Positions 31,189 through 43,020 of a stretch of DNA of 64,000 bases are shown piece after piece. How positions within the stretch are numbered: position 1 is the stretch's first letter; each line of letters opens with the position of its first letter. Source of the stretch: Scenedesmus sp. ARA3 (taxonomy: Eukaryota; Chlorophyta; Chlorophyceae; Sphaeropleales; Scenedesmaceae); the NCBI GenBank assembly GCA_004335835.1, contig RWJK01001758.1, forward strand, positions 34,358-98,357, in the 5' to 3' direction. The translations under genes and the position numbers were made by a program. Below the pieces are notes generated by a model that saw only the letters and a list, made by a program, of their open reading frames with translations, searched no databases and was not told the origin of the DNA.

Positions 31189-32474
31189 GTTGGCAGCAGC
31201 AGCAGCCCTTGCAAGGCGCGAGTGAACCAGCTCAGCCAGCTGAGCAGCTGCAAGCACAGGAAGGCCAGGCTGCAGTTGAGCTGGATGTGCAGCAGCAGCA
31301 GCAACACCAGCATCAGCACGTGGATGATTCGCGGCAAGTCCAGCAGCAAAATCACTCTCCCCAGCAGCAGCAGCAGCAGCAGCAGCAGCATCAGCAGCAG
31401 ATATCGCTCCTGCAGCAGCAGTGCGCCGAGCTGCAGCAGCAGCTCACTCTGCGTGAGCATCAGCTTGGACGCCAAGCGCAGCAGCTCTCAATGCTGGAGG
31501 CAGCAGCAGCAGCAGCGGCAGGCGAGCAGGCGCGGCTGCAGGGGCTAGTGCAGCAGCTGACAGTGAAGAATGAGCAGCTGGTGATGCGTGCCAGTAAAGT
31601 GAGTGAGGCTGAGCTGGCGGAGGTGCAGCAGGAGGCCAGCAGCAGGCTGGCGGCAGCAGAGCGCAAGGTGGGTTACATAGCTTATATGTGGCTTGGGATG
31701 GTGGGAATTAGATGTGGACGAGGATGTTGCGGTGTGCCGGAGCCAGGGTTATAGTGGTAATGGCAGTAGGCAGGCAGTGTGCAGCTGGGCGCGGGTGAAA
31801 TGCGGCTATGCGGCTTGCGGGAGTGCAGTGATGTGGTTGGGCTGCATGTGCTGGTTGTTGTGCCAGCAAAGTGAGTGAGGCTGAGCTGGCGGAGGTGCAG
31901 CAGGAGGCCAGCAGCTGGCTGGCAGCAGCAGAACGCAAGGTGGGCGTGGTTTGCATTGATGGGGGATATGGTTGTGTGAGCGCTGCTGGGATCAGTGCGG
32001 TTCATGGTAGGGCGGCAGCGGAAGTAAATGGATGCCAGACATGGTGTAAACAGCTAGCAGCTAGCAGCGTGTAATTGCAAGGGCGGGTGGCGGCAGTGGT
32101 GATACAGATAATGCTAGGGTCGAGGGTGCAGGGAGGTGTCTGGGGGTTGAAGGTGAGCTGGCGGAGGTGCAGCAGGAGGCCAGCAGCCGGTTGGCGGAAG
32201 CAGAGCGCAAGGTGGGCGTGTTTTTTGCAGGGAACGTACAGTGAATGGAGGTAGCAGGGACATGTGCTGGGGTGCAGGTGCGCAGCAGGGAAGCAGCAGT
32301 GTGCAGCTGGCAGTTGTGCTGTGGTTGCGCTGCGTGGTGAGTTGTGGCCATCCCCTGCTGATTTGTCCCTATTGCTGCTGCTGCTGCCGCTGCTGCTGCT
32401 GCTGCTGCTGCCAGGTTTTTGCTCTGGTGAAGGAGCGTGACGCGCTGCGGCGTGCTGCTGCTGATCCGTTTCTG

Positions 32475-32511
<37 letters not shown>

Positions 32512-34970
32512 AAGGTGTTTGCGCTGATGAAGGAGCGTGACGCGCTGCGGCGTGCTGCTGCAGCCGGGTCGGCAGCAGGCGGCGACGGCGCTGATGCACG
32601 GCGGCTGGAGGCTGAGCTGAAAAAGAAGGATGACCTGGTTACACAGGTACGCAGGATTCACCCAGGCGCATGTTGGCAAGCGTTAGCTATACCTAGCTGT
32701 GTTGCTCTCATGCTTTCTGCATGACCCATTCAGCCTTTGGGCTGTGCCTGCGTGCCCGTCAGTCACACTGTTGGCTGTGTTTTACTCTTCTTACGCTTTG
32801 ATATGTGTACCCCTCACTCTTCTCCGCAGCTCATGGAGGAGGGCTAGGCCCTTTCGAAGCGCCAGCTGGAGCTCGAGGGCAGCGGCAAGCGCCTGCGCTC
32901 CTTTCCGTCACACTTTTAGCGCTGTCCCTCTTCTCACACGTCCGGCTGTCCGCCTCACGCTTTTCACCACAGCTGATGGAGGAGGGCCAAGCCCTATCGA
33001 AGCGCCAGCTGGAGCCGGAAGGCAGCGGCAAGCGCCTGCGGCCGCTTCTCACACCTCTGGCACAATGCCTTCTCACACTCTGTCGTGTGTAACCCTTACT
33101 CTTCTCACACTTTCCACTGTCCCTCTCACTCTTCCACTCTTACCACAGCTCATGGAGGAGGGCCAGGCCCTCTCTAAGCGCCAGCTGGAACTCGAAGGCA
33201 GCGGCAAGCGGCTGCGCTCCTTTCCGTCACACTTCCAGCTGTGTCCCTCTCACTCTTCTCACACTTTGGATTGTGCACCTCTCACTCTTTTGCGCAGCTC
33301 ATGGAGGAGGGCCAAGCCCTCTCCAAGCGCCAGCTGGAACTCGAGGGCAGCGGCAAGCGCCTGCACGCCCTTCCACACCTTCAGCACAGCATCTCTCACA
33401 CTTTCAGCCGCGTCTCATCACCATGTCACACTTTACCGCTCTTTGTCACACCCTTTCCACCACAGCTCATGGAGGAGGGCCAGGCTTTATCTAAGCGCCA
33501 GCTGGAACTCGAAGGCAGCGGCAAGCGCCTGCGCGCCTCACTCAAAGCTGCCGAGGCCGAAAAGGAGAAGCTGGCCGCACTGCTGGCAGCAGAAAGGGCT
33601 GAGGCAGAAGGCCTGCGGCGCAGCAGGGCCAAGGCTGAGAGGGATTTGGCTGCTGCTGTGGAAGCTGGGCGGGCTGAGGTTGAGGCGGTGCGGGCGGCGG
33701 GGCAGGAGGCATTGTTGAAGGCGAATGCAGAGCAGGTGGGGGTTGTAGCATGGCAAGGTTTGAGTTTGGAGGGCGGGGGTTGCGTCACATGCAGCAGTGT
33801 GTTTGAGGTGGGAGACTGTTGTCACACCCGGGGTTGGTGTTGCCAGATGTGATGAGTAGTGAGGCCCGGTGGCAGGAGGTTGAGGCGGTGCGGGCGGCGG
33901 GGCGGGAGGCACTGCTGAGAGCCAATGCGGAGCAGGTGAGGTGTGATGGTTGTAGGATGGGGTTGCAGGATAGGGTAGCATAGCTTGAATATGATTTGTG
34001 TTTGAGCTGTTCCGCGTGCAGCATTGTGTGCCAATGCAGAGCAGGCGGGGGCCAGTGCCTTGTGACTCGTTCTCTGATGGCAATGCGATAATGCCTTGGC
34101 CGTGGCCTCAAGTGCATTGCACGCTGCGCTGCTGCCAGCGTCCCCACTGTTGCTGTACTTTCAGCTGCCGCTGCTGACTAATTTCACACCGCTGCTGCTG
34201 CTGCTGCTGCTGCTGTTGTTTCAGGCTGGTGCAATGCCCACTGCTGAACAGGCTGCAGCCGAAGGCCTAGCCGGCTCGCTGCGTGCCGCTGACGCACATT
34301 CTGCTGACACACTTGCTGCTGCTGCTGCTGTTGCTGCTTCAGGCTGCTGCCCAAGTCACGGCCGCTGAGGCTGCTGCCGAAGGCCTGGCAGGATCGCTGC
34401 GTGCGTCTGAGGCGCGGTGCGGCGCGCTGGCTGAGAGCGTAGGCGAGCTGCAAGAGGCGCTGGAGAGACAGAGAGCAGCAGCAGACCTGCGGGAGGAGAT
34501 GCTGCGGCAGGTGCGGCTGCAGCTGCTGCTAGGGTTGAGGTTCGCGTTCACTGTATAATTGGGTTTGTGGAAGAGCTGCAGGAGGTGCTGGAACGGCAGA
34601 GAGCAGCAGCAGACCTGTGGGAGGAGATGCTGCGCCAGGTGCGGCTGCAGCTGCTGCTGTTATTTTCTATGTTCGGGCGGGTTTGGGTAGTATGTTTGTT
34701 GCGGTCTTGGGGAGCTGCAGGAGGCGCTGGAAAGACAAAGAGCAGCAGCAGACCTGCGGGAGGAAATGCTGCGGCAGGTGAGGTTGCCAAGGTTCAAGCA
34801 GTGGGGGCAGGGTAGACAGGTTCAGGCGCCAGGTGTCAGTGCGGTGCTAAACTACAGGAGTTTTGGGTGCGGGGTTGGGACAGCAGCAGGACACATGCAG
34901 GAGGATTGGCTTCAGCGCGAGTTGGTGCAGTCGCCTTGGCGTTGGACCTTGGTTGCTGTCGTAGTACGCA

Positions 34971-35011
<41 letters not shown>

Positions 35012-37054
35012 TGCCGCTGCTGCTGTCCATCGCCTGTTGCTGCTGCAGGACCTGTCTGACCTGGAGCGCCGCGCGCAGGCTGCCGAGCTGCGCCACCAGG
35101 AGCTGAGCGCCAAGCTGCCGGAGGCCACGCGCCCGCTGCTGCGCCAGATCAGCGCGCTGCAGGACGCCGGTGCAGCGCAGGTGCGGCAACAGCAGCAGCA
35201 GCGGACGAGCTGTGAAAGGGTGATGTGACGTGCTGGGGCCGCTGTTGCACCATCTTTGCGCAGCTGATCACGGTTTTGTGCATCGTCTTCATATTATATG
35301 GCTAGCGCTATGTTGTTTCTCTGCCGCTGCTGTCAATACTTGCTGCTGCTGCCGCTGCTGCTGCTGCTGCCAGGCTCAAGCCTGGGCTGCTGCTGAGCGC
35401 AGCCTGGCGGCGCGTGTGCGTGAGGCGGAGGCGGCTGCAGCAGCAGCTGCCGAGCGGCAACGGGATGCAGAGGAGCGCCTTGGGGCGATGCAGGTGGGCG
35501 GGCTGCGGCAGCTTGCGCTACATCAATTGTTTGAGCTTTGTCTTGCTTGATGTGGAGGAGCGGCTGGGTGCGATGCTGGTGGGAGATGGTGGTGGGTGCG
35601 GCGGCACCATGCATTGTTTTGCTTTTGTGCCGCGTCTTGCTTGCGTGCATGCCGTTGCAGTTGGATTGAGGTGCGCTGCTGAGTTATGCCTAGTTCCTAG
35701 AACAGTTGTTGAATAGCTGTTGGCTGTTGAGCCAGCCGCAGCAGGAGCTGATGAATTATCAGTGCAGCAGTGGTTTGTCAGCCGGGCAGACTGTACAGCG
35801 GGCTGTTGCAGTGCCAGCTGCTGTCGGGCGTCGTCGGCAGCTGTCATAGCAGCCCTGTGCCACACATTATTGCTGCCGCATCACTGCTGCTGCTGCTGCT
35901 GCCTTGTTCAGGCCCGCCTAGCTACTGCCGAGCAGGCTGCGTCCAATGCGCAGTCGTCCGCCACTGAGGCCACCACGCGCGCCAGCAGGGCGGCTGAGCG
36001 GCTGGCTGCCACTGAATCACAGCTGGAGGACGCACAGGTGAATGTTCAAGACATGTGATTGTGTTAGTGGCAGCTGCTTTGATGTAATGTTGCCCGGCTG
36101 CAGTGACGGGGAGGCTGAGCGGCTGGCGGCCACTGAGTCGTAGCTGGAGGACGCACAGGTCAGCGTTAGTGATGTTGGCGGCAGCTGCAATGATGTCATG
36201 TTTCAGCTGGCATTGCAGAGGGGCGGCATTGACTTGCGGTGGAGGGTGTGCAGGTGGGGTGGGGGCAGGTGATGTTGTGCTGACAGCAGCAACAGCAGCT
36301 TGAAGCGACACATGTGCAGCAGCAACGCAGCATTTTACGGGGGTCGCTTGGTCAGTGTTTTGGCCAAGGAAGATGCCGTCCAGCAGCTGCTGCCGCTGTC
36401 GGCAGGTGCGTTGCAGCGCATGGTGGTGTCCTGGCGTGACCAGCTCCCCAACGTTTTTCAGTGCTGCTGGCGCTGCTTATCACGCTTCCCTGTGCCGTCA
36501 TTGCTGCGCGATGCCGATGCTGCATATACTGTTCCATGCTGCCCTGCCTCTGACCTCACTTCAAAGTAACCTGTCCATGTGCTCTGTGCTGACCAGGCTG
36601 CTGCCCAAGAAGGCCCGGTCCCAGCATGCTTCATATGCTGTCCCATACTAAGCCATCTCTGTAAATGCTGTACATGCTGTCTGTACACGTCTGCTCCAAC
36701 CAGGCCGCTGCCCAAGAAGCCCAGTCAGCAGCTGACCAAGCACGCGAGCAGCTGCAGCAGCAGGAGCTGGCCCTCAAGCGCAAGCTGGGCAACGAAGCAG
36801 CAGCCAGGCGAGCAGCAGAAGAAGAGCTCCGCACAGTGCGGCAGGAGCTGAGTCAGCTGCAGGGTATGCTGGGTCCTGGGTTTAGCGCAGCAGGCGGTTT
36901 AGGAGGCTTAGGTGGGCTTGGGCAGCAGCAGCAGCAGCAGCAGCAGGCGCCTGGTCAGCAGCTGGGTGACAGCTGGCGTGCTGCTGCTGTTGGTGGGCCG
37001 CCGGCGCTGGCTGCACCTGGCTTCAAATGGGTGCTTGTGAGAGAGGGCGAGGAC

Positions 37055-37089
<35 letters not shown>

Positions 37090-39101
37090 TGAGCTTGGCA
37101 GCAGTTTGCCAGGCACGCCGCATTCGGTGCTGTCTGGTGGGCTAGGGTTTGGCAGCAGTGGCCGGCAGCTGCAGCTGCAGCGGGCTGGGTCCACAGCTAG
37201 CAGCGGTGCTGTTGGTGCTGGCGTGTTTGATACAGCAGAGCTCCTACAGCAGCACACTGGCGGTAGCTTCAGCAGCGGCCAGCATCCGGTCTTACAGCTG
37301 CAGCAGAGTGGGGCTGGTGCAGGAGGACGCATCTCGATGGATGCTGCATCAGGGTATGGCGGCGGTGGGCCTAGTCAGCAGCATGTGCCAGGCAGCCCCA
37401 GCAGCAGTGCATCGGTGCAGCAGCTGCACGCGCAGCAGCAGCGGCAGGTTGCTGCGCGGCTTGGGGGTGGCAGTGTGGGCGAGGCAGTGCTGCAGCGGCT
37501 GCGGTCTGCGCTGCGACAGAAGGCTGGGGAGTGTGCTGCGCTGGAGGGGCGGCTGAGGGAGCTTGAGGCTACGAGGGACCAGCTGGCTGGCGAGCTTGTG
37601 GCAGCTACACAGGCGGCTGAGAAGGTGGGTGAAACGATTGGTTTAGCAGTTGGTTTATTGCTGCTGTGCAGATAGAAGCGACAGTTGTGAGGCTCCTGTA
37701 GAGCTTGTGGCGGCCATGCAAGCGGCTGAGAAGGTGGGTGGACATATTGCGTGTAGCAGTTGGGGTCTGGTGTTGGGGTCGCCTGAAGGCTGGGGAGTGT
37801 GCTGCGCTGGAGGGGCGGCTGAGGGAGCTTGAAGCTACGAGGGACCAGCTGGCTGGGGAGCTTGTGGCAGCTACACAAGCAGCAGAGAAGGTGAGGAAAG
37901 AGATGTGTTTTGAGTTTGATGTGTGCCGCGGTGGAAGGGCGGCTGAGGGAGCTTGAACCAGGGACCAGCTGGCTGGCGAGCTGGTGACAGCTACACAGGC
38001 GGCTGAAAAGGTGGGAGCTGTTTTGCATACATATGGGTTTGGCAATTGGGGTATTGTTGTGACTTGCAGATGATGTATGGCAGTTGTGAGGCTGCTAGGG
38101 ACCCGCTGGCTGGCGAGCTTGTGGCGGCCACGCATGCAGCCGGAAAGGTGAGAAAAGAGATTTGCTTTGAGGTTGATGTGTAGTGCGTTGGAGGGGCGGC
38201 TGAGGGAGCTGGAGGATACGAGGGATCAGCTGGCTGGCGAGCTTGTGGCCGCCACACAAGCAGCAGAGAAGGTGGGCTGTTTATTTATATTTCGGTGGAG
38301 TAGCTGGGGTATTGCTGTGATTTGCTAAAGCATCAGCTAATGACAAGTGGCAGTTGTGAGGCCACCAGGGACCAGCTGGATGGGGAGCTTGTGGCAGACA
38401 GGCAAGCAGCCGAGAAGGTGGGTTAAATGCTGGGTTTAGCTTTGAGGTTGGCTGTGATTGCGCATGGGATATGGCAGTTTGGAGTCTACTAGGGACCAGC
38501 TGGCTGGGGAGCTTGTGGCAGCTACACAGGCAGCTCAGAAGGTGACTTTGAAGGATGTGCTGCGCTTAGAGAGAGTTTCTGTGCAGAAGTTGGGAAGTTG
38601 TGCATGCAACTGCTAGGGCTGGTGCGCGCCAATTGGCAGGATTGGCCCTGCTGCAGCTGCAGCCACTGCTGTACTGATCCGCACGGTGCTGTGCCACACG
38701 TTTCTGCTTCAGGATTATCTATGATGTGTGCTGCTGCGCTTATGCCCGCTGCGCAACGTTTTTGTGTTTCCTGCAGGCGAGTGACGCGGTGCGGGAGCTG
38801 CCAAGGATGCAGCAGGCCCTCAACTAGCTGCTGGCGCGCTACAGCGCTGCATAACACTGTTTGCTTGCTGCGCTCAATAACGCTGCACAAACTTCACGTG
38901 CTTTTGTTGCAGGCCAAAAATGCAGTGCAGGAGCTGCGCAGGATGCAGCAGGCCTTGGCAGAGCTGCAGGCGCGCTACAGCGCTGCTGTGGAGCTGGTTG
39001 GGGAGCGAGATGAGCAGCTAGAGGAGCTTGCGAACGATCTGGAGGACGTGAAGCAGATGTACAGGCAGCAGATAGAGACGCTGCTGGCTCAGCAGCAGTG
39101 A
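29340..39101 (+). CDS. TMF1: TMF1-type golgin (Rab6-binding coiled-coil protein)
   Basis: TMF golgins tether vesicles at the Golgi and bind Rab6 through their C-terminal domain. Exons 29340-29535, 29611-29654, 29757-31667, 32515-32646, 33466-33735, 34343-34510, 35049-35180, 35374-35493, 35912-36037, 36704-37624 and 38913-39101 keep phase and give 1402 residues. The N-terminus MWGGLAQLGNHLGEAI resembles other golgins/TMFs. The third exon (637 codons) is extremely Gln/Ala-rich. LMEEGQALSKRQLELEGSGK is the conserved TMF central motif (EGxxLSKxQ). Long coiled coil follows, with a glycine/Gln-rich insert around residues 1080-1250. The end, LQARYSAAVELVGERDEQLE and DVKQMYRQQIETLL, matches the TMF 'TATA-binding'/Rab6-binding domain. 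The exon at 32515 needs a CAAG acceptor. Introns carry the densest echo arrays in the window. Confidence 0.92.
30407..31452 (+). repeat. CAG-rich coding region (polyglutamine) in TMF1
   Basis: Within the third exon many CAG runs of 5-13 codons encode Gln stretches, interrupted by Glu, His and Leu. They are in the sense strand as CAG, opposite to the CTG tracts at acceptors. Confidence 0.95.
31861..32215 (+). repeat. Two downstream echoes of the end of TMF1 exon 3
   Basis: The exon end (VSEAELAEVQQEASSRLAAAERK and GTGGGY donor) recurs at about 31866-31939 (SKVSEAELAEVQQEASSWLA) and 32150-32211 (ELAEVQQEASSRLAEAERK). Both keep the open frame and the donor. Confidence 0.9.
32370..32514 (+). repeat. 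Upstream echo of the TMF1 FALMKERDALRRA exon, with paired CTG tracts
   Basis: The first copy (FALVKERDALRRAAAD) follows a CTG tract ending GCCAG at about 32414. The second, presumed true, follows another CTG tract ending GCAAG at 32514. The unit including the tract was duplicated. Confidence 0.88.
32826..33365 (+). repeat. Four upstream echoes of the TMF1 LMEEGQALSKRQ exon
   Basis: Copies start at about 32830, 32974, 33151 and 33299 before the true exon at 33466, each with a CRCAG acceptor. Each is about 70-80 bp of exon followed by CTTTCCRTCACAC-like intron, with a period of 145-175 bp. The first has an in-frame TAG (GAGGGCTAGGCC). The third and fourth have intact LMEEGQALSKRQLELEGSGK. Confidence 0.93.
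33865..34050 (+). repeat. Echoes of the end of TMF1 exon 5
   Basis: Positions about 33876-33936 copy EVEAVRAAGREALLRANAEQ and its donor. A shorter, more decayed copy (CAATGCAGAGCAGGCGG) follows near 34031. Confidence 0.85.
34225..34300 (+). repeat. Upstream echo of TMF1 exon 6
   Basis: After CTG repeats and TTTCAGG, positions about 34225-34295 repeat AAAEGLAGSLRAAD-like sequence matching the start of the exon at 34343, which again follows CTG repeats and TTCAGG. Confidence 0.85.
34570..34785 (+). repeat. Two downstream echoes of the end of TMF1 exon 6
   Basis: ELQEALERQRAAADLREEML with its CGGCAGGTG donor recurs at about 34574-34638 and 34710-34778, following the original ending at 34510. 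Further weak echoes of later exons lie at 35552-35580, 36112-36158 (with TAG) and 36594-36625. Confidence 0.88.
37680..38545 (+). repeat. Seven downstream echoes of the end of TMF1 exon 10
   Basis: The exon end (RDQLAGELVAATQAAEK and GTGRG donor, ending 37624) recurs with donor positions near 37734, 37891, 38011, 38149, 38271, 38417 and 38541. Longer copies start in GAGGGGCGGCTGAGGGAG; shorter ones start in CAGTTGTGAGGC. The two kinds are intermixed as in a higher-order repeat. All end in AAG/GTG. Confidence 0.93.
38774..38855 (+). repeat. Upstream echo of the last TMF1 exon
   Basis: After CTGCAGG, positions about 38778-38853 copy AVxELxRMQQAL and ARYSAA of the last exon, with two stops (CAACTAG and GCATAA). 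Confidence 0.9.
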
Positions 39102-39943
39102 TGATACGTGGAAGCGGGTGGAGCTGGTGGTTGTGGCAGGTGGTACTGCAACTGTCTGACGCAAGCTTCGCGGGTTTCAATTATAAACAGCTTTATAAGC
39201 TTTAAAAAGACTTCAGGATTGCGTTTAATGAGCTTCAATGGCCGTTCAATCACGAGAAGAAGGGAGGTGAACTTGATGACGGAGAGCTCTTGCTGCGCCA
39301 AGCTGCTTGTGGTGGACCGTGCTCAACATGGCGCATAATCACCATCTTGCAAAATAACCCAATTGTCATTGGTACCACTGCGTTGCTTCGCAGTAGCTGG
39401 GTAAGTCCACGGCAGTGTCAGCTGCAGGCAGCTGAGCATGACGGTAGTCAGAAGACGGCATAATCATACAGAGAGGACCAGGTGTACACCCATGTAGACA
39501 ACCGTATATATAGACGTCGATCGGTGTCCATTTGAGTGTGTGTCTATTGCGTTCACCAAAGAAGCTGTTGCGACAGTACCTGCAGGCGTTCGCGGTCACC
39601 GTGTTTTGCTGTTCCCCGTCTTTGCCACACAAAGTTTTCGACATAATCACGCAAAACATAATCACCAAATAAATACTGGTGAGAAGCTCGGCAAAGCTCG
39701 GTTGTTTTTGTCAGCAGCAATCAGCCAGTGCAGCAGGCAGCAGGCAGCAGGCAGCCAGTGCAGCAGGCCCGGGCTTCTATTATTGCCGTGCCTGCCATCT
39801 GTGCGATGTCGCTGTATCCTTTTGTTCATTTCCATAACTATGATAGAGCGATTGATTCCAAGCTTGAGTGCATGGCGGCTGACCTGCCTGGATCATCACT
39901 GTTGTTCCTGCTGCAGTGCAAGCAGCTGCCTGCAGCCACGACA
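39102..39943. other. Intergenic: TMF1 3' end and promoter of the next gene
   Basis: A TATATATAG string lies at 39505, about 440 bp before the next start codon, and could be its TATA box. CAGCAGGCAG-type repeats occur at 39730-39765. No gene is seen. Confidence 0.45.
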
Positions 39944-41184
39944 ATGATTGCCAAGATGTCACTGCTGGCTATCACTTGCCTGCTGTTAGCAGGTGCGTGA
40001 CAGGAGGATATGGTAATGGTTGATTCTCATTCAATCACATGCACATGGCTTCAGGCATGGATAGGTGGCAGCGGCAATGCTCAGCTCAGTCAGACTCGTG
40101 TCACTGCCAGCTGCCAGCAGCAGCACCAGGGACGCAAGGCAGATACAGCACGAAACACTCTGCAGCCACAGACCGGCTGGAAATCCAACACCACCAGCAC
40201 AACAGCCTGGTTTGCCTTAAATTGCTCGTGCCTCAGTTTGCAGTGACACACCCATACACCTGACCTCAGCCTGCTGTCTTGCCTTACGACTTTGTTGCGC
40301 ACCGCCCCTGCAGGTTTTACTGCCGCTGCCAGGCCACTCGAACAGGATGCCTCAGGCCGGCAGCCGCTGACCATCATTGTGTGCAGTGATACAACACAAC
40401 AACTGACCACAGCCTGCATCCTTGCCCTGTGACCTTTTTGTTGCACGCCTGCAGGTTTTGCTGCCGCTGCCAGGCCACTTGATAATGATGCCTCAGGCCG
40501 TCAGCTGCTGACCAAGATCAAACCAGGCAGGACCCCCTGGGGGCTTCCCACTGCCTGCCCTGGTGGCATCTCCTTTGGCGGCTACAAGGCGTTCATGATG
40601 CCGCAGCACCGGCTGATTGCAGGAAACATCCAGGTGAGCCAGCAGCAGCAGCAGCAGACATACTAGCAGCTGTGCATTGGACATGGTTAGATGCTACATT
40701 CAGCGGCAGCTGCAGGTGCTGCAGCCGCAGCAAGCTTGCATGATTGCATCAGCGCAGCCTCTGCCGCACAATTTGCTACACAAAGCAGAAGAACTTAAAA
40801 GCCACAGCTTGCAGCTACCTGCAACACATCTGGAACCGCACCCTTGCCTGCTGTCCCTTGCCAGCTCTTTGACCTGCCTGCTCACTGCTCCTGCCACCTT
40901 CTTCTCCTGCATGCCGCAGGTCTACAACCGCGGCAACTCCCCCTTCAACATGCGCGCCGCAGGCTTCCACCTGGGCCCCACCCCTGCCTTCCGCCACCTC
41001 AACACCCTCAAAGGAGGCCTCCGATGCCCCAAGCAATTCATCCCAGCCGGTGGTGCCCTAACCTGCGGCTTTGTGGCACCTGCAACCCAGCCGTTTGCCT
41101 ACAACACCTTCATGCCATATGTCTTCCCAGTTGAGGCCCAGGTCCCCTGCTTCTGCCCTCAGCAGCTGCCCATCGTGCCGATTT

Positions 41185-41215
<31 letters not shown>

Positions 41216-42083
41216 CGCCGCCAACCCCTCGGCGCCCAAGTTTAACAATGCACAAGCAACAGCTATGGCTACATCACTGGCACAGGCATGGAGCACTGGA
41301 CCTGCTGTGACATTCCCTGCTGTGCCGCGTTGGCCTGCATGGAATGGCAACCCTACTGCATTCGCCAACAACATGTGCAGCATCTGGTTCACCAATGCAG
41401 CCCTGGCCAACCTTGGACCTGCATCATCATCTGCGATCAGCAATGCAGAGTCCTTCAACGGCAATGCGGCAGCAGAAGCTGACGTCCTTGCCCAGGGTAC
41501 CATCTCAGACGCCAAAGGATCCGCAAACAGCGTGGCGCACAACGGCGCTGCCGCTGCCAACTCCAACACTGCTGCCAAGTCCCTCGGCGGCCCAGCTGCA
41601 GCCAACAACCAGGCGTCTGCTGCTGGTGCATTTGGCGCAAAGGCCACAGGATCCGGCCAGGCAGTCGCACTCGGCGGCCCGGCCATCTCCCAGAGCGGCG
41701 CTAATGCAGTGACAAAGTGCGGACCTGCATTCGCCGGCAACCAGGCCGGTGCACTGTCCAACCAGGCAGCAATTGCAGCTGGCGTTGCAAATGCAGGCAG
41801 CGGCTGCGGCCCTGCAACAGCCATCTCTGGTACGTCTGCTGTGGTTGTGCCGGTTGGGGGTATCTTTGTGGGCCCTGCATTGGCGAGTGACAAGGCCAGA
41901 GCAGCTGGCTCAACAGCAGATGCCAAGTCGGGTGCTTCTGCGCTAAATGCTGGAGTGGGTCCTGCTGTTGCTGACTCCAGTGCTGTTGCTCAGGGCCGGT
42001 TTGAGAGCTCTGCAGCTGCCAGAAGCCAGGCTATTGCTAACAAAGGGCCCGCTGTCGCCCGCTCTAGCGCAGTCAGCGGCTAA
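39944..42083 (+). CDS. Secreted Ala/Asn/Ser/Gly-rich protein of unknown function
   Basis: Exons 39944-39992, 40455-40633 and 40920-42083 keep phase and give 463 residues. Residues 1-21 are a signal peptide (MIAKMSLLAITCLLLAGFAAA). The N-terminal ~150 residues have a definite composition with Tyr, Phe, Met, Pro and several Cys (ACPGGISFGGYKAF, YNRGNSPFNMRAAGF, GGALTCGFV, CFCPQQLP), suggesting a small folded domain. The remaining ~300 residues are low complexity, built of Ala, Ser, Asn, Gly and Lys with recurring NxAxA, GPA and SxA units and almost no aromatic residues. It is probably an extracellular matrix or coat protein; no family is recognised. A likely echo of exon 2's start lies at 40312-40377. 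Confidence 0.75.
40310..40380 (+). repeat. Upstream echo of exon 2 of the Ala/Asn-rich gene
   Basis: CTGCAGGTTTTACTGCCGCTGCCAGGCCACTYGA and then GATGCCTCAGGCCGKCAGC repeat the start of the exon at 40455 with small changes, preceded by similar intron text (CCTTGCC, TTTGTTGC). Confidence 0.9.
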
Positions 42084-42850
42084 TGCAGCAGTAGGCTGCA
42101 TTGCTCTTACTGTGTTGGTATGGATGTTGAGGGTGACTTGATTCGTGCAGCATTTCTGTGCTGTGACAGCAGATGTGGTTGTACAGCATGCGTATGGTTG
42201 ACAGCGGTGTATAGATGTTGATGGTTTCATGACGACTGACAGAACTGTTTGTGGACAGGTGCAGCGCGTAGCAATGCTTGCAGGGCAGTGTGCAGCGACC
42301 TGTTGAGACCGCAAACCTCTGTGCTGTTTGTGTGTTGGCAGTTGCTGCGGCGGCATGTTCTGGCTGATGCTGCAAGCCATAGCTGCAGCACTGAGCTGCT
42401 GCGTTGTTATGTGACACGTGAGCAGCCTGCCAGCTACACTCAGCAACTGCGCGGCACACCGCTGTGTGTTGATGCACAAACTGTGTCGACACCAGCACAG
42501 CAACCGATTGTACAGGATATGGACTGCCACTGTCAGCAGGTCTTTTCGAGACTGATCTGATTCAGTCATAGCTGTTCCTCGGGCCCCCATCAACAGCAGC
42601 GTGTTGTATTGGTGCAGCAGCACAATTGATTCAACTTTCAACATGCACTTGACATGCTGCACCTGCAAAAGGTGCACTGCTCATGGCAGCATAACTCCAT
42701 GCTGCCTATCACCTGCATAAGGTGATACACACGCGTGTTACACAGGGTTTCAGGGGCTGCACCTAAACCAACTTGAGCAACAAGAGGTGGTGCTGCAATG
42801 CGGCTACCCAAGTGTTGCATTCTGTGCTCCTCGTGGTGTTCTTGTGTTGT

Positions 42851-42879
42851 CAGGTATACCTGAATGTACGTACATTCAG
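42851..42879. repeat. Overlapping perfect palindromes
   Basis: CAGGTATACCTG (42851-42862) and CTGAATGTACGTACATTCAG (42860-42879) are each fully self-complementary and overlap by three bases. Confidence 0.95.
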
Positions 42880-43020
42880 TACTGGTTAGCTGTTCTCCTT
42901 GTTTGATGTGATGGTTGCGGCGGCTTTTGTTTGCTGACGCCATCAGGTCTCAAAGCGAGTGTGCACATCTTGTGCTGCGCTGTGGAGTGGCATTTCTCCT
43001 TCAAAGCTGCAGTTGACTGC

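Noticed and set aside
41943..42677. 244-codon minus-strand open frame overlapping the Ala/Asn-rich gene
   Set aside because: Antisense to a GC-rich low-complexity coding exon, no domain, no splice-consistent extension.
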